Shown here one piece after another: positions 8,357 through 16,068 of a stretch of 17,608 nucleotides of DNA. Source of the DNA: an uncultured Selenomonadaceae bacterium. GTDB lineage: Bacteria > Bacillota > Negativicutes > Selenomonadales > Selenomonadaceae. The translations under genes and the position numbers were made by a program. Every line of letters begins with the position of its first letter. Position 1 is the stretch's first letter. Location of the stretch: positions 1-17,608 of the forward strand of contig CACZOL010000050.1 in NCBI GenBank assembly GCA_902782705.1. Direction: 5' to 3'. The notes beneath the pieces are model-generated. The model searched no databases and was not told where the DNA came from. It worked only from the letters and a program-made list of their open reading frames with translations.

Positions 8357-9798
8357 AAACGATTTTGTTGAATGTGACGCCGGAAGAAACGCGTATGGCG
8401 TTGATGGAGGATGGTCGTTTGATGGAAACGGAGGCGGAGCGTCCCTTCCATTCGCATCTTGTCGGCAATATTTACAAAGGGCGGGTGCAAAACGTACTGC
8501 CCGGTATGCAGGCTGCCTTTATTGATATCGGCCAAAAGAAGAATGCGTTCCTGTATCTTGGGGACGGCGTTTCCGAAGACGGCAGGCGCGGCGGCGTGCA
8601 TGAAAATCTTTCAATCGGTCAGTCGGTGGTTGTGCAGGTCATCAAGGACGCTGTTGGTACGAAAGGACCGCGTGTTGCGACGAAACTTTCCTTGCCGGGA
8701 CGCAACGTTGTTTTAATGCCGACAGTTTCTTATATCGGTATGTCGCGACGTATAGAAGACGAGCAGGAGCGCAACAGACTTTCCGTATTGGCACGAGAGA
8801 TTTGCCCTCCGGAGATGGGGCTGATTGTCAGGACGGTTGCCGCGGGGCAGGATGAGCAAACGCTTTCAGACGATGTACACTATTTGGAGCGGCTTTGGGC
8901 GTCCATTTCCGCACGGAGCCGTGTACTTTCCGCTCCGGCGCTGCTCTATCGGGACGCAGATATGGCGATTCGCATCGTGCGCGATCTTTTGACGGAAGAG
9001 GTTGACCGATTGGTCGTAGACGACGTTGAAACTTATCGAAACGTGCGGGAATTGGCAAGCTATACTTCACCTGCTCTCGCAGATCGGGTGGAGCTGTATG
9101 AGGCGGGCGCGTCGCTTTTTCGTGCGTACGGAGCGGAGGGAGAATTGGAATCCCTCGCCGAGCGTGAAGTCGAACTCCCTTCCGGCGGTTTCCTCGTCAT
9201 CGATCGAACGGAGGCATTGACAGTCATCGACGTCAATACGGGAAAATTTGTCGGGAATTCCAATTTGTCCGATACGATTTTTCATACGAATATGGAAGCG
9301 GCAGAAGAGATCTTGCGGCAGCTCCGCCTTCGGGACGTCGGCGGTATCATCGTCGTAGATTTTATCGATATGGACGAGGACGGACAAAAAGAAGATCTGC
9401 TTGCGTTTATGCGCGGGCGCGCAAAACTTGATCGGACGAAAATAAATATTATCGGAATTACGCAGCTCGGTCTTGTCGAGATTACGCGAAAAAAATCACG
9501 GCAAAACGTCGAGAGCATTTTATACGGTGATTGTCCGTGCTGCCATGGCAGCGGACGCGTTGAGTCGCCGGAGACGGTGGCGATTCGTATCTGCCGTGAT
9601 ATTCGACGCATCGAGGAGCGGTCGCACGCTGATTTCGGTTATGAAGTCGAGGTTCATGAGACAGTGGCGCTGGCGTTGCTGGACTCGCCGCTCGTCGATC
9701 GTCTTTCATCTGAGCTCGGCGTAAAAGTCGCTTTTGTCATCAAGCCGGGAATGCACCCGGAGAGTTATGCGATCACAGAGCGGGGCAACGGACGGTAA
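8353..9798 (+). CDS. rng: Ribonuclease G (RNase E/G family)
   Basis: This endoribonuclease cleaves A/U-rich single-stranded RNA in rRNA maturation and mRNA decay. The 481-aa protein has an S1 RNA-binding domain (about 36-120) followed by the RNase E/G catalytic core. The catalytic metal ligands correspond to Asp293 (DVNTGKFVG) and Asp336 (VVDFIDM); their 43-residue spacing equals that of Asp303 and Asp346 in Escherichia coli RNase E. The Zn-link is CPCC (Cys394, Cys397) within CPCCHGSG. There is no long C-terminal degradosome scaffold, so G-type is favoured over E. The start is TTG 8353, supported by AGAGGTG five bases upstream and by the TTGA overlap with the previous stop. A longer in-frame start at 8302 would add residues with no family match. 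Confidence 0.93.
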   Translation: MKTILLNVTPEETRMALMEDGRLMETEAERPFHSHLVGNIYKGRVQNVLPGMQAAFIDIGQKKNAFLYLGDGVSEDGRRGGVHENLSIGQSVVVQVIKDAVGTKGPRVATKLSLPGRNVVLMPTVSYIGMSRRIEDEQERNRLSVLAREICPPEMGLIVRTVAAGQDEQTLSDDVHYLERLWASISARSRVLSAPALLYRDADMAIRIVRDLLTEEVDRLVVDDVETYRNVRELASYTSPALADRVELYEAGASLFRAYGAEGELESLAEREVELPSGGFLVIDRTEALTVIDVNTGKFVGNSNLSDTIFHTNMEAAEEILRQLRLRDVGGIIVVDFIDMDEDGQKEDLLAFMRGRAKLDRTKINIIGITQLGLVEITRKKSRQNVESILYGDCPCCHGSGRVESPETVAIRICRDIRRIEERSHADFGYEVEVHETVALALLDSPLVDRLSSELGVKVAFVIKPGMHPESYAITERGNGR

Positions 9799-9805
9799 AA
9801 AACAG

Positions 9806-9834
9806 TTGTAATAGGACATGACTGATATTACTAT
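9806..9834 (+). promoter_or_regulatory. Possible promoter for the NHLM exporter genes
   Basis: TTGTAA (9806-9811) and TACTAT (9829-9834) are separated by 17 bases, each matching the vegetative -35/-10 consensus at four of six positions. They lie 41 bases upstream of the exporter ATG. The gap between rng and this gene (76 bases, no terminator seen) is the largest in the first 10 kb after mrdA, so a new transcript could start here. The sequence ATAGGACA (9811-9818) inside the spacer recurs ahead of the precursor-like gene at 16850-16857. Confidence 0.35.
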
Positions 9835-9874
9835 TACTTGAGTAGGGCAATTATTTTAGGAAGTAGGTTAGCCT

Positions 9875-12094
9875 ATGGAAATGGCGGAAAGAATACGGCA
9901 ATTTTTCTTTGGCGCGCAGCGCGTCAAGACGCCGACCGTCCTCCAGATGGAGGCTACGGAATGCGGCGCGGCATCGCTTTCTATGGTGTTGGCCTATTAC
10001 GGGAAATGGCTGCCGTTAGAAAAGCTACGGCAAGAGTGCGGTGTGACGCGGGATGGCGTAAACGCGAAGAATATTTTGCGCGCGGCACGGCGTCTCGGTT
10101 GTATTGCAAAAGGCTTCGCAGGAAAGCCGGAGGTGCTCAGGAGAAAAGAATTCCCTCTGATTCTTTTTTGGGAGTTTAATCATTTCGTCGTCCTGGAGGG
10201 TTTTGAGGGCGATACCGTCTATCTGAACGATCCCGCACTGGGGCGGCGGAAAATCTCTTGGAAGGATTTTCTTACGTCCTATACCGGCATTTATCTCAAT
10301 ATCCGACCCGGTGAAGAGTTCCGGCAGGAGGGTCGCCCCTACAACGTGGCGAAAGCCATTGCGGAAAAACTCGCCGAAGACAAATGGGCGATTTTATTTG
10401 TATTGATCCTCGGGCTTTGTATGATTGTTCCCGGTCTAGCAGTGCCGGTGATGAATCAAATTTTCATCGATGATGTGTTTTCGATGAAACACCCCGACTG
10501 GACGAAGAAGCTTTTCTTGGCGATGGCAGCGGCGGCGGTGTTGTCCGGCGTCATGGCTGCCATGCGGGCGGCGGTATTGACCTACTGGCAAAAGAAGCTG
10601 ACGCTTTCGGATTCGTCTTCGTTCTTTTGGCATGTTCTGCGACTGCCTGTTACGTTTTTCCAACAGCGCTTCGCTGCGGACGTGGCGTCGCGAATCCAGT
10701 TTAACGAATCCAATGCTGAAGTGCTTTCAGGTCAAGCGGCGACTGCCGTGCTTGATCTTTTTATCGCGCTGTTCTACCTCGGTTTGTTGGTCCAGTACAG
10801 CGTACCGTTGACGCTGGTAGGCGTTTCTGTCAGTTTCATAGACCTTGCGGCGCTGCTTTATATGCGGCGAAACATGACCGACTTGACTATGCGGATTCAA
10901 CAGGAGCAAGGTAAGGAATACGGTGTACTGATGAACGGCCTGATGATGATAGAAAGTGTCAAGGCTTGCGGCAGTGAAAGCGACCTTTTCGGGAAATGGG
11001 CGGGATATGCCGCAAAAGCTCTTGTCGCAAATCAGGAGATGCTGCTCTGGGCTTTGAAAGTCCGGCTCTTACCTACGCTTTTCGCCGGACTTTCAGGAGC
11101 GCTGGTATTGACGGTAGGCGGCTTTTCCATCATGGAAGGCGTGATGACTGCAGGTATTTATACGGCAGTGAACAGTCTTATCGGCAAATTCCACGAGCCT
11201 ATGCAAAAAATCCTCGCCCTCAGCGAGACGATTCGAACAACGGAAATGCAGATGCAGCGACTTGACGACGTGCGCCGTTATCCGATCGACAGTCTCAATT
11301 ATCCTGACGAAACGCAAAAAATCACCTTCACGGGTGACAGACTGTCCGGCGAAATCCAAATGCGGGACGTGAGTTTTGGATATAGTCCGCTGGATCCGCC
11401 GCTCTTGGAGCATTTCGAGCTTTCCCTTGCGCCGGGTCGGTGGGCCGCTGTCGTAGGCGCGTCGGGCAGCGGAAAATCTACGTTGGCGAAATTGGTGGCG
11501 GGGCTTTATGAAGAATGGTCGGGAGATGTATGCTTTGACGGCGTGAAGCGACGGGAAATTCCGCGCGCCGTCTTGGTAAATTCCATTGCAACGGTAGATC
11601 AGGATGTGTTTCAGCTTTCCGGCACGGTGCGTGAAAATATTTCGCTGTTTGACAAGTCTGTGCCGAAAAACGATATTATACAGGCGGCGCAGGACGCCTG
11701 TATTCACGAAGACATTCTACGGCTTCAGGGCGGTTACGAAGCTGAAGTGACCGAGGGCGGGCTGAATTTCAGCGGCGGGCAAAGGCAGCGGCTGGAGATT
11801 GCCCGTGCCTTGGCGTGCAATCCGTCCGTCTTGATTCTCGACGAAGCGACGAGCGCCATCGACCCGATGACTGAGCAAAGATTGTTGGAAAATATTCGCA
11901 GACGCGGCTGCACCTGCCTGATTGTCGCTCATCGCCTATCCACGATTCGTGACGCGGATGAGATTATCGTTCTGGAAAAGGGAAAAGTCGCCGAGCGCGG
12001 CACGCATCGAGATTTGATTCAGAACAACGGCCCTTATCGCAGACTGATCGAAGAGCGAGAAAAGGAAGCGCAGAATGAAGAATCGTTAGATTGA
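9875..12094 (+). CDS. NHLM-type bacteriocin ABC transporter with C39 peptidase domain
   Basis: This 739-aa peptidase-containing ABC exporter would cut the leader off a ribosomal peptide and export the rest across the inner membrane. The N-terminal C39 domain (about 18-145) has an intact catalytic set: Gln24 (oxyanion), Cys30 in ATECGAAS, His103 in FNHFVVLEG and Asp119 in LNDPAL. A six-helix ABC membrane domain spans about 170-440. The nucleotide-binding domain has Walker A GASGSGKST (528-536), signature SGGQRQR (about 635), Walker B LILDEATSAID and the AHRLSTIRDADEI switch. The organisation and the immediately following partner match the NHLM peptidase/ATP-binding family (TIGR03796-like). AGGAAGTAGG precedes ATG 9875. 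LanT-type exporters share the architecture but lack the second transporter. Confidence 0.88.
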   Translation: MEMAERIRQFFFGAQRVKTPTVLQMEATECGAASLSMVLAYYGKWLPLEKLRQECGVTRDGVNAKNILRAARRLGCIAKGFAGKPEVLRRKEFPLILFWEFNHFVVLEGFEGDTVYLNDPALGRRKISWKDFLTSYTGIYLNIRPGEEFRQEGRPYNVAKAIAEKLAEDKWAILFVLILGLCMIVPGLAVPVMNQIFIDDVFSMKHPDWTKKLFLAMAAAAVLSGVMAAMRAAVLTYWQKKLTLSDSSSFFWHVLRLPVTFFQQRFAADVASRIQFNESNAEVLSGQAATAVLDLFIALFYLGLLVQYSVPLTLVGVSVSFIDLAALLYMRRNMTDLTMRIQQEQGKEYGVLMNGLMMIESVKACGSESDLFGKWAGYAAKALVANQEMLLWALKVRLLPTLFAGLSGALVLTVGGFSIMEGVMTAGIYTAVNSLIGKFHEPMQKILALSETIRTTEMQMQRLDDVRRYPIDSLNYPDETQKITFTGDRLSGEIQMRDVSFGYSPLDPPLLEHFELSLAPGRWAAVVGASGSGKSTLAKLVAGLYEEWSGDVCFDGVKRREIPRAVLVNSIATVDQDVFQLSGTVRENISLFDKSVPKNDIIQAAQDACIHEDILRLQGGYEAEVTEGGLNFSGGQRQRLEIARALACNPSVLILDEATSAIDPMTEQRLLENIRRRGCTCLIVAHRLSTIRDADEIIVLEKGKVAERGTHRDLIQNNGPYRRLIEEREKEAQNEESLD

Positions 12095-12108
12095 GAGGAG
12101 GGGACGAC

Positions 12109-14850
12109 GTGAAACTGGCTGCCGGAGAGCGGTATTTGCTGACGGATGAAAAATCGTATATTGTGCTGATGTCCGGCAGGGCAGAAGTCTATGCGGTTAC
12201 GCGACAGAAGATCTCTTTCCGTCAGATTTTCCTGTCGGAATTGACCGAGCGTGAAGCGGCGTTCCCGTCGATGGATGAGTTTGGCGAGATCGACGTATTG
12301 ATTTATGCGGTCCAAGACGCTGAATTTGAATTGCTGCCGATGGCAGAGGCGGAGCCTGTCGCTCTTGCGTCGTTGATGAAGGCTTGGTTCGGGCAGATCG
12401 TCGCACTTCCTTGGCTCAGGCTTTTGGCAGACCGGGGTGATGACGTCCTGAAGACGTGGGCGGACGGTTCGGTCTTGGACGGTAATATGGCGGAAATGGA
12501 GCCGCTTTTGCACGCGTTTTCGGAGAACGAGGCCATTTTCGCAATGCTGCTTGGCGTGCGGTTCAAGTCGCAAGATAAGCGCCTTGGGATGCGGTTGGAA
12601 AATCGGGCGAAGGGGCAGCGTCGTCTCGTGGACGCGACGATTGCCGAACTGCTTGGCGAAGACATTTCTCTCGTGGATGAGGGAGGTACGGGTGACGCAA
12701 AACTCGAAGAAGCGGCCTTCCTTGTTCGTTGCGTGGCGCGCACGCTGAAAATGCCTACAGAGGATCTCCATATTGCGCCGGAAATGGTGAAAAAACTTGA
12801 CTCCTTCGGTATTTTACGACGCCTCGTCCAGAAGTGCGGTATGCAGCTTCGTTATATCAGCCTGGAAGATGGTTGGCATACGGAAGACAGCGGCGTCATG
12901 CTCGGGTATTTTTCGTCAGATGGGGAGAGAAAAGAACTGGTCGCGTTGATTCCCGAGACGCCGGAACGTTATCTTGCCGTATCGAAGAAATGTCCCGATG
13001 GAATTCCCGTTACAGATGAAGTTGCTGCGCGATTCGAAAAGGACGCGTTTCTTTGTTATCCAGGACTTCCCGCGAGGAAGCTTACCTTTTCCGACCTATT
13101 CAAATTTTTGTTCCGTCAAAGCTGGGCGACGGATTGGAAAACGATCGTTGCCGTCAGTCTTGTTATAGGCCTGATTCCGCTGATTACGCCAATCGTTACT
13201 GAGACCGTTTTCAAAGACGTCATTCCCATTTTAGACAGAGAAGGACTGGCAACTGTCACACAGGTGATGATGGTCGCGGGGTTCACCACGGCGGCCCTTT
13301 CTACCGTGCGGTCCGTCGCATTCCTTCGTCTGTCCACTTCCTGCGGGATGGCTCTTCGCGCTGCGCTTTTGGGACGTCTGCTTTCCCTTCCGGCTAAATT
13401 TTTCCGCAGCTTTCAATCAGGAGACCTTGCAAACCGTGTGATGGGACTTGCAGCGGCGACAACGCTCTTTTCGGAAAACTTTTTCGGCGTACTTTTAAAC
13501 CTCGTTTTTTCCCTTTGGAGTCTGGCCCTGATGTGTTACTATAGCTGGAAACTCACAGCAGCGGCACTCTTCATTTGGGCCATTTATCTCGTTCTCAGTG
13601 GTTTTGTGATCAGTCGCCTCATCAACGCCCAGCGGAACATGACCGAGGCGAAAAATAAGACTTCCGGCATACTTCAGCAAATTTTTACGGGGCTCATGAA
13701 ATTTCGCGTGAAGGGTGCGGAAGAGCAGGCGTATCATTTGTGGGGAGAAAAATTCGCCGAGGAGTGGAAATGGAATTACAGCGCGCGTGTGCTGAAAAAT
13801 TACAACGCCGTAATCGTTGCCGTTCAGCCGATCTTGCTTGCGCTCGTGCTTTATTATTTCGGCCTGCGGGAGTTGGCGGAGACGACAAAGGCAGGCGTGG
13901 CGAGCGGCGCAGAAAAGACGTTGGAGGATGTTTTCGCGGTGGGCGAGCCGATGAGCGTCGCCACATTTATTGCCTTCCAAGCAGCCTATACTGCTTTCAA
14001 TGCGTCGTTGAACGCGATCATGCCGGTTTTGGAACAGCTATCCGTCGTACGTCCGTTAATCGAAAATCTCAAGCCGATTCTCGATGCGGAGCCGGAGGTG
14101 GCCGAAGAAAAAATGGAGGCGGACGTGCTTTCAGGCGCGTTTACGGTCAAACATCTGTCTTTTTCCTATGGCGAAGGATTGCCGGAGGTCTTGCATGACT
14201 TGAGCTTTTCTGTGGCCGCTGGGGAGCATGTCGCTATTGTTGGACGATCCGGCTGCGGAAAATCGACGTTGATTCGTTTGCTGCTCGGTTTCGAGTCGCC
14301 GACCAGCGGAGCGATTTATTATGACGGGCAAGACTTGGCTGACCTTGACCTTCCGTCTGTACGCGTACAGATGGGTGTTGTGCTGCAAAACGGTCAGCTC
14401 ATGACGGGGGACATTTACCGGAATATCGTCGGTGCCAGCGACTTGACGCTGGACGACGCGTGGGCGGCGGCGGAGGCTGCCGGAATTGCCGACGAAATTC
14501 GCGAAATGCCCATGCAAATGCAAACTGTGGTCAGCGAGGGTAGCACGAATATTTCCGGCGGGCAGCGGCAGCGAATCCTGATCGCGAAAGCGCTTGCCAT
14601 GAAACCGGCAATCGTCGTTTGCGATGAGGCAACCAGCGCCCTCGACAATCGCACGCAGGCCATCGTGACGGAAAGCCTCGATCGGCTCAAAGCGACACGT
14701 GTTATCGTCGCGCATCGCCTTTCAACCATTCGCCATGCCGATCGTATTATCGTTCTAGATGAGGGACGAATTGCGGAGAGCGGGACATTTGACGAGTTGG
14801 TAGCGAAAAATGGGCTCTTCGCTTCGTTCGTCAAAAGGCAAGTGGCGTAA
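12109..14850 (+). CDS. NHLM-type bacteriocin ABC transporter, second subunit
   Basis: This 913-aa ABC exporter half has an unusually long N-terminal region (about 340 residues) before the membrane domain. The first ~85 residues (LAAGERYLLTDEKSYIVLMS and following) look like a degenerate cyclic-nucleotide-binding-type beta-barrel. There is no C39 Cys/His pair. Membrane helices start near 341 (WKTIVAVSLVIGLIPLITPI) and the ATPase domain has Walker A GRSGCGKST (712-720), signature SGGQRQR, Walker B IVVCDEATSALD and AHRLSTIRHADRI. This architecture fits the TIGR03797-like NHLM ATP-binding family, which probably heterodimerises with the preceding peptidase subunit. GTG 12109 is chosen because AGAGGAGGGG (12094-12103) sits five bases upstream; the in-frame TTG 12091 overlaps the previous gene and has no ribosome site. 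Confidence 0.87.
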   Translation: MKLAAGERYLLTDEKSYIVLMSGRAEVYAVTRQKISFRQIFLSELTEREAAFPSMDEFGEIDVLIYAVQDAEFELLPMAEAEPVALASLMKAWFGQIVALPWLRLLADRGDDVLKTWADGSVLDGNMAEMEPLLHAFSENEAIFAMLLGVRFKSQDKRLGMRLENRAKGQRRLVDATIAELLGEDISLVDEGGTGDAKLEEAAFLVRCVARTLKMPTEDLHIAPEMVKKLDSFGILRRLVQKCGMQLRYISLEDGWHTEDSGVMLGYFSSDGERKELVALIPETPERYLAVSKKCPDGIPVTDEVAARFEKDAFLCYPGLPARKLTFSDLFKFLFRQSWATDWKTIVAVSLVIGLIPLITPIVTETVFKDVIPILDREGLATVTQVMMVAGFTTAALSTVRSVAFLRLSTSCGMALRAALLGRLLSLPAKFFRSFQSGDLANRVMGLAAATTLFSENFFGVLLNLVFSLWSLALMCYYSWKLTAAALFIWAIYLVLSGFVISRLINAQRNMTEAKNKTSGILQQIFTGLMKFRVKGAEEQAYHLWGEKFAEEWKWNYSARVLKNYNAVIVAVQPILLALVLYYFGLRELAETTKAGVASGAEKTLEDVFAVGEPMSVATFIAFQAAYTAFNASLNAIMPVLEQLSVVRPLIENLKPILDAEPEVAEEKMEADVLSGAFTVKHLSFSYGEGLPEVLHDLSFSVAAGEHVAIVGRSGCGKSTLIRLLLGFESPTSGAIYYDGQDLADLDLPSVRVQMGVVLQNGQLMTGDIYRNIVGASDLTLDDAWAAAEAAGIADEIREMPMQMQTVVSEGSTNISGGQRQRILIAKALAMKPAIVVCDEATSALDNRTQAIVTESLDRLKATRVIVAHRLSTIRHADRIIVLDEGRIAESGTFDELVAKNGLFASFVKRQVA

Positions 14851-14865
14851 AAAGCGTATTTATTG

Positions 14866-14871
14866 TATAAT
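14866..14871 (+). promoter_or_regulatory. Possible -10 element ahead of the CBS-domain gene
   Basis: A perfect TATAAT preceded by TTG (TTGTATAAT) lies 48 bases before the CBS-domain ATG in an A/T-rich gap after the second exporter gene. No good -35 box is seen at 16-18 bases. No terminator was found between the exporter stop and this site, so readthrough from upstream is also possible. Confidence 0.35.
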
Positions 14872-14919
14872 TAAATTCACGGAAGCGTGAGTACGCAAGC
14901 ATAAACGGAGAAGACAGTT

Positions 14920-15387
14920 ATGTGGGCAAAAGACATAATGGAAACGAATGTCGTCACGATTCGGAAGGAAACACCTGTGAAGAAGATTGCCGAATTGATG
15001 CTGAAGCATAAGATTTCCGGCTTGCCAGTAGTGGACCGGCTTGGAAACGTGTTGGGCGTCGTCAGCGAGTTGGACATGATGCACAAAGAAATCAAGGAGG
15101 ACGAGCCGAGCGCATGGGAGGTCTTGCTGGGAGGCATTCTCAATACGGAAAAGGTACAGGAACGTATCAGCGCCGCAAAAAAGTACATGGGACGGACGGC
15201 AGGCGATATCATGACTTCGCCTGCGTTGACGGTGGACGAGCAAGACAATGTGAATGTTGCAGGGAAGCTTATGTTTGAGAAACGGATCAAGCGGGTTTTC
15301 GTCACCCGGAGGGGGGCGCTGGTAGGCGTCATCAGTCGGTCGGCTTTTATCAAGCTGTTGTTCAGTGAAGAACCCGGGAAGAAATAA
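14920..15387 (+). CDS. Two-CBS-domain protein
   Basis: This 155-aa soluble protein consists almost entirely of a pair of CBS domains (about residues 1-58 and 93-150). The first contains MWAKDIMETNVVTIRKETPV and ISGLPVVDRLGNVLGVVSELD; the second contains AGDIMTSPALTVDEQDNV and KRVFVTRRGALVGVISRS. CBS pairs usually bind adenine nucleotides or S-adenosylmethionine and act as energy or ligand sensors. No enzymatic or DNA-binding domain is attached, so its target is unknown. The ribosome site GGAGAAG (14907-14913) is well placed. It ends 34 bases before the sigma factor ATG and may be co-transcribed with it. A link to peptide export is only positional. Confidence 0.85.
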   Translation: MWAKDIMETNVVTIRKETPVKKIAELMLKHKISGLPVVDRLGNVLGVVSELDMMHKEIKEDEPSAWEVLLGGILNTEKVQERISAAKKYMGRTAGDIMTSPALTVDEQDNVNVAGKLMFEKRIKRVFVTRRGALVGVISRSAFIKLLFSEEPGKK

Positions 15388-15421
15388 AAAAGACGATTTA
15401 CGAATGAAAGGGGAATATGTG

Positions 15422-15940
15422 ATGCCCCTGATTCCTTTTTCTGGTCCGCTGGATTTTGAGACCATCTATCGAAAATATCACAGAAGCGTTTATAATTATA
15501 TCTACGGGCAAATCCTTCATCGCGAAGTGACGGAAGATTTGACGGCTGACGTCTTCGTTGCGGCGGCGTCTAATTTAAGTCGTTTTGATCCGGCGCGGGG
15601 AGATTTTGCCGCGTGGCTTTTTACCATTGCGCGGAACATAACCTTGAATTATCGGATGCGGGCTTCGACCCGATTGGAGGAATGCCGCGAGGAACTGCCG
15701 GAGAATTCTTGCTTCGAGACAAAGTCGTGGGATGATTCCCTGCGTGATCCGGATAATATCCGGGTGAAGAAAATCTTGACGCGGTTGTCGAATGAAGAAC
15801 GAAGATTTTTGGAGCTTCGCTATGTGTTGGGTCTTTCCAACGAAGAGGTCGGGCGCGTCGTCGGAACAAATGCCGCCGCTGTCAGTCAGCGGTATCATCG
15901 TTTGTTGGTAAAGTGTCGAAAATTGGATAAGAACGCGTGA
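15422..15940 (+). CDS. ECF-type RNA polymerase sigma factor
   Basis: This 172-aa sigma-70 family protein contains only regions 2 and 4. Region 2 (about 10-80) includes FETIYRKYHRSVYNYI, the EDLTADVFVAAASNLSRF segment and the FAAWLFTIARNITLNYRMR core- and -10-binding part. Region 4 (about 120-170) has LSNEERRFLELRYVLGLSNE followed by the helix-turn-helix EEVGRVVGTNAAAVSQRYHR. ATG 15422 is preferred because AAAGGGGAA (15407-15415) precedes it at good spacing. ATG 15404 and GTG 15365 are in frame, but the latter lies inside the CBS gene. No anti-sigma factor gene is adjacent; the next gene encodes an exported dipeptidase. Targets are unknown; the flanking peptide-export and precursor-like genes are candidates. 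A strong hairpin follows immediately. Confidence 0.9.
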   Translation: MPLIPFSGPLDFETIYRKYHRSVYNYIYGQILHREVTEDLTADVFVAAASNLSRFDPARGDFAAWLFTIARNITLNYRMRASTRLEECREELPENSCFETKSWDDSLRDPDNIRVKKILTRLSNEERRFLELRYVLGLSNEEVGRVVGTNAAAVSQRYHRLLVKCRKLDKNA

Positions 15941-15994
15941 AATGACGCACCGCAAAATATTTTGGAAATAATTTTTGTGGCGCGTCATTTTTAT
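15940..15994 (+). terminator. Long-stem terminator after the sigma factor gene
   Basis: The 5' arm 15940-15957 (AAATGACGC-A-CC-G-CAAAA) pairs with 15973-15990 over 18 positions with one A/C mismatch and one G-T wobble, leaving a 15-base loop. A run of Ts follows (15988-15992). The stem begins in the sigma factor stop codon. Because the arms are flanked by As and Ts it could work on either strand, but no convergent gene is present. Confidence 0.85.
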
Positions 15995-16007
15995 TGCTGA
16001 ATTATAT

Positions 16008-16013
16008 TATAAT
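16008..16013 (+). promoter_or_regulatory. Possible -10 element ahead of the dipeptidase gene
   Basis: TATAAT within an A/T-rich stretch (ATTATATTATAATG) lies directly after the sigma gene terminator and 55 bases before the dipeptidase ATG. No clear -35 hexamer is seen at 16-18 bases; that position falls in the terminator's 3' arm. The position after a terminator argues that a promoter must be here. Confidence 0.45.
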
Positions 16014-16068
16014 GATGAAAGGAAAGAATAAGCTTGGAGTTACATTTTGGCGAAAGGGAGTAATAGAC

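Noticed and set aside
7723..8601. 292-codon open frame on the minus strand
   Set aside because: It lies fully antisense to the DUF2344 gene and rng, which have clear family motifs. The translation is rich in Ser, Arg and Ile with no domain.
9875..14850. Lanthipeptide (LanT) transporter locus
   Set aside because: No LanM/LanB/LanC gene is present, the precursor-like core lacks Cys/Ser/Thr, and the paired ABC genes with a long N-terminal extension fit NHLM systems better.
15365..15421. Extended N-terminus for the sigma factor from GTG 15365
   Set aside because: It begins inside the CBS-domain gene, has no ribosome site and adds residues outside sigma region 2. ATG 15422 has a good site.
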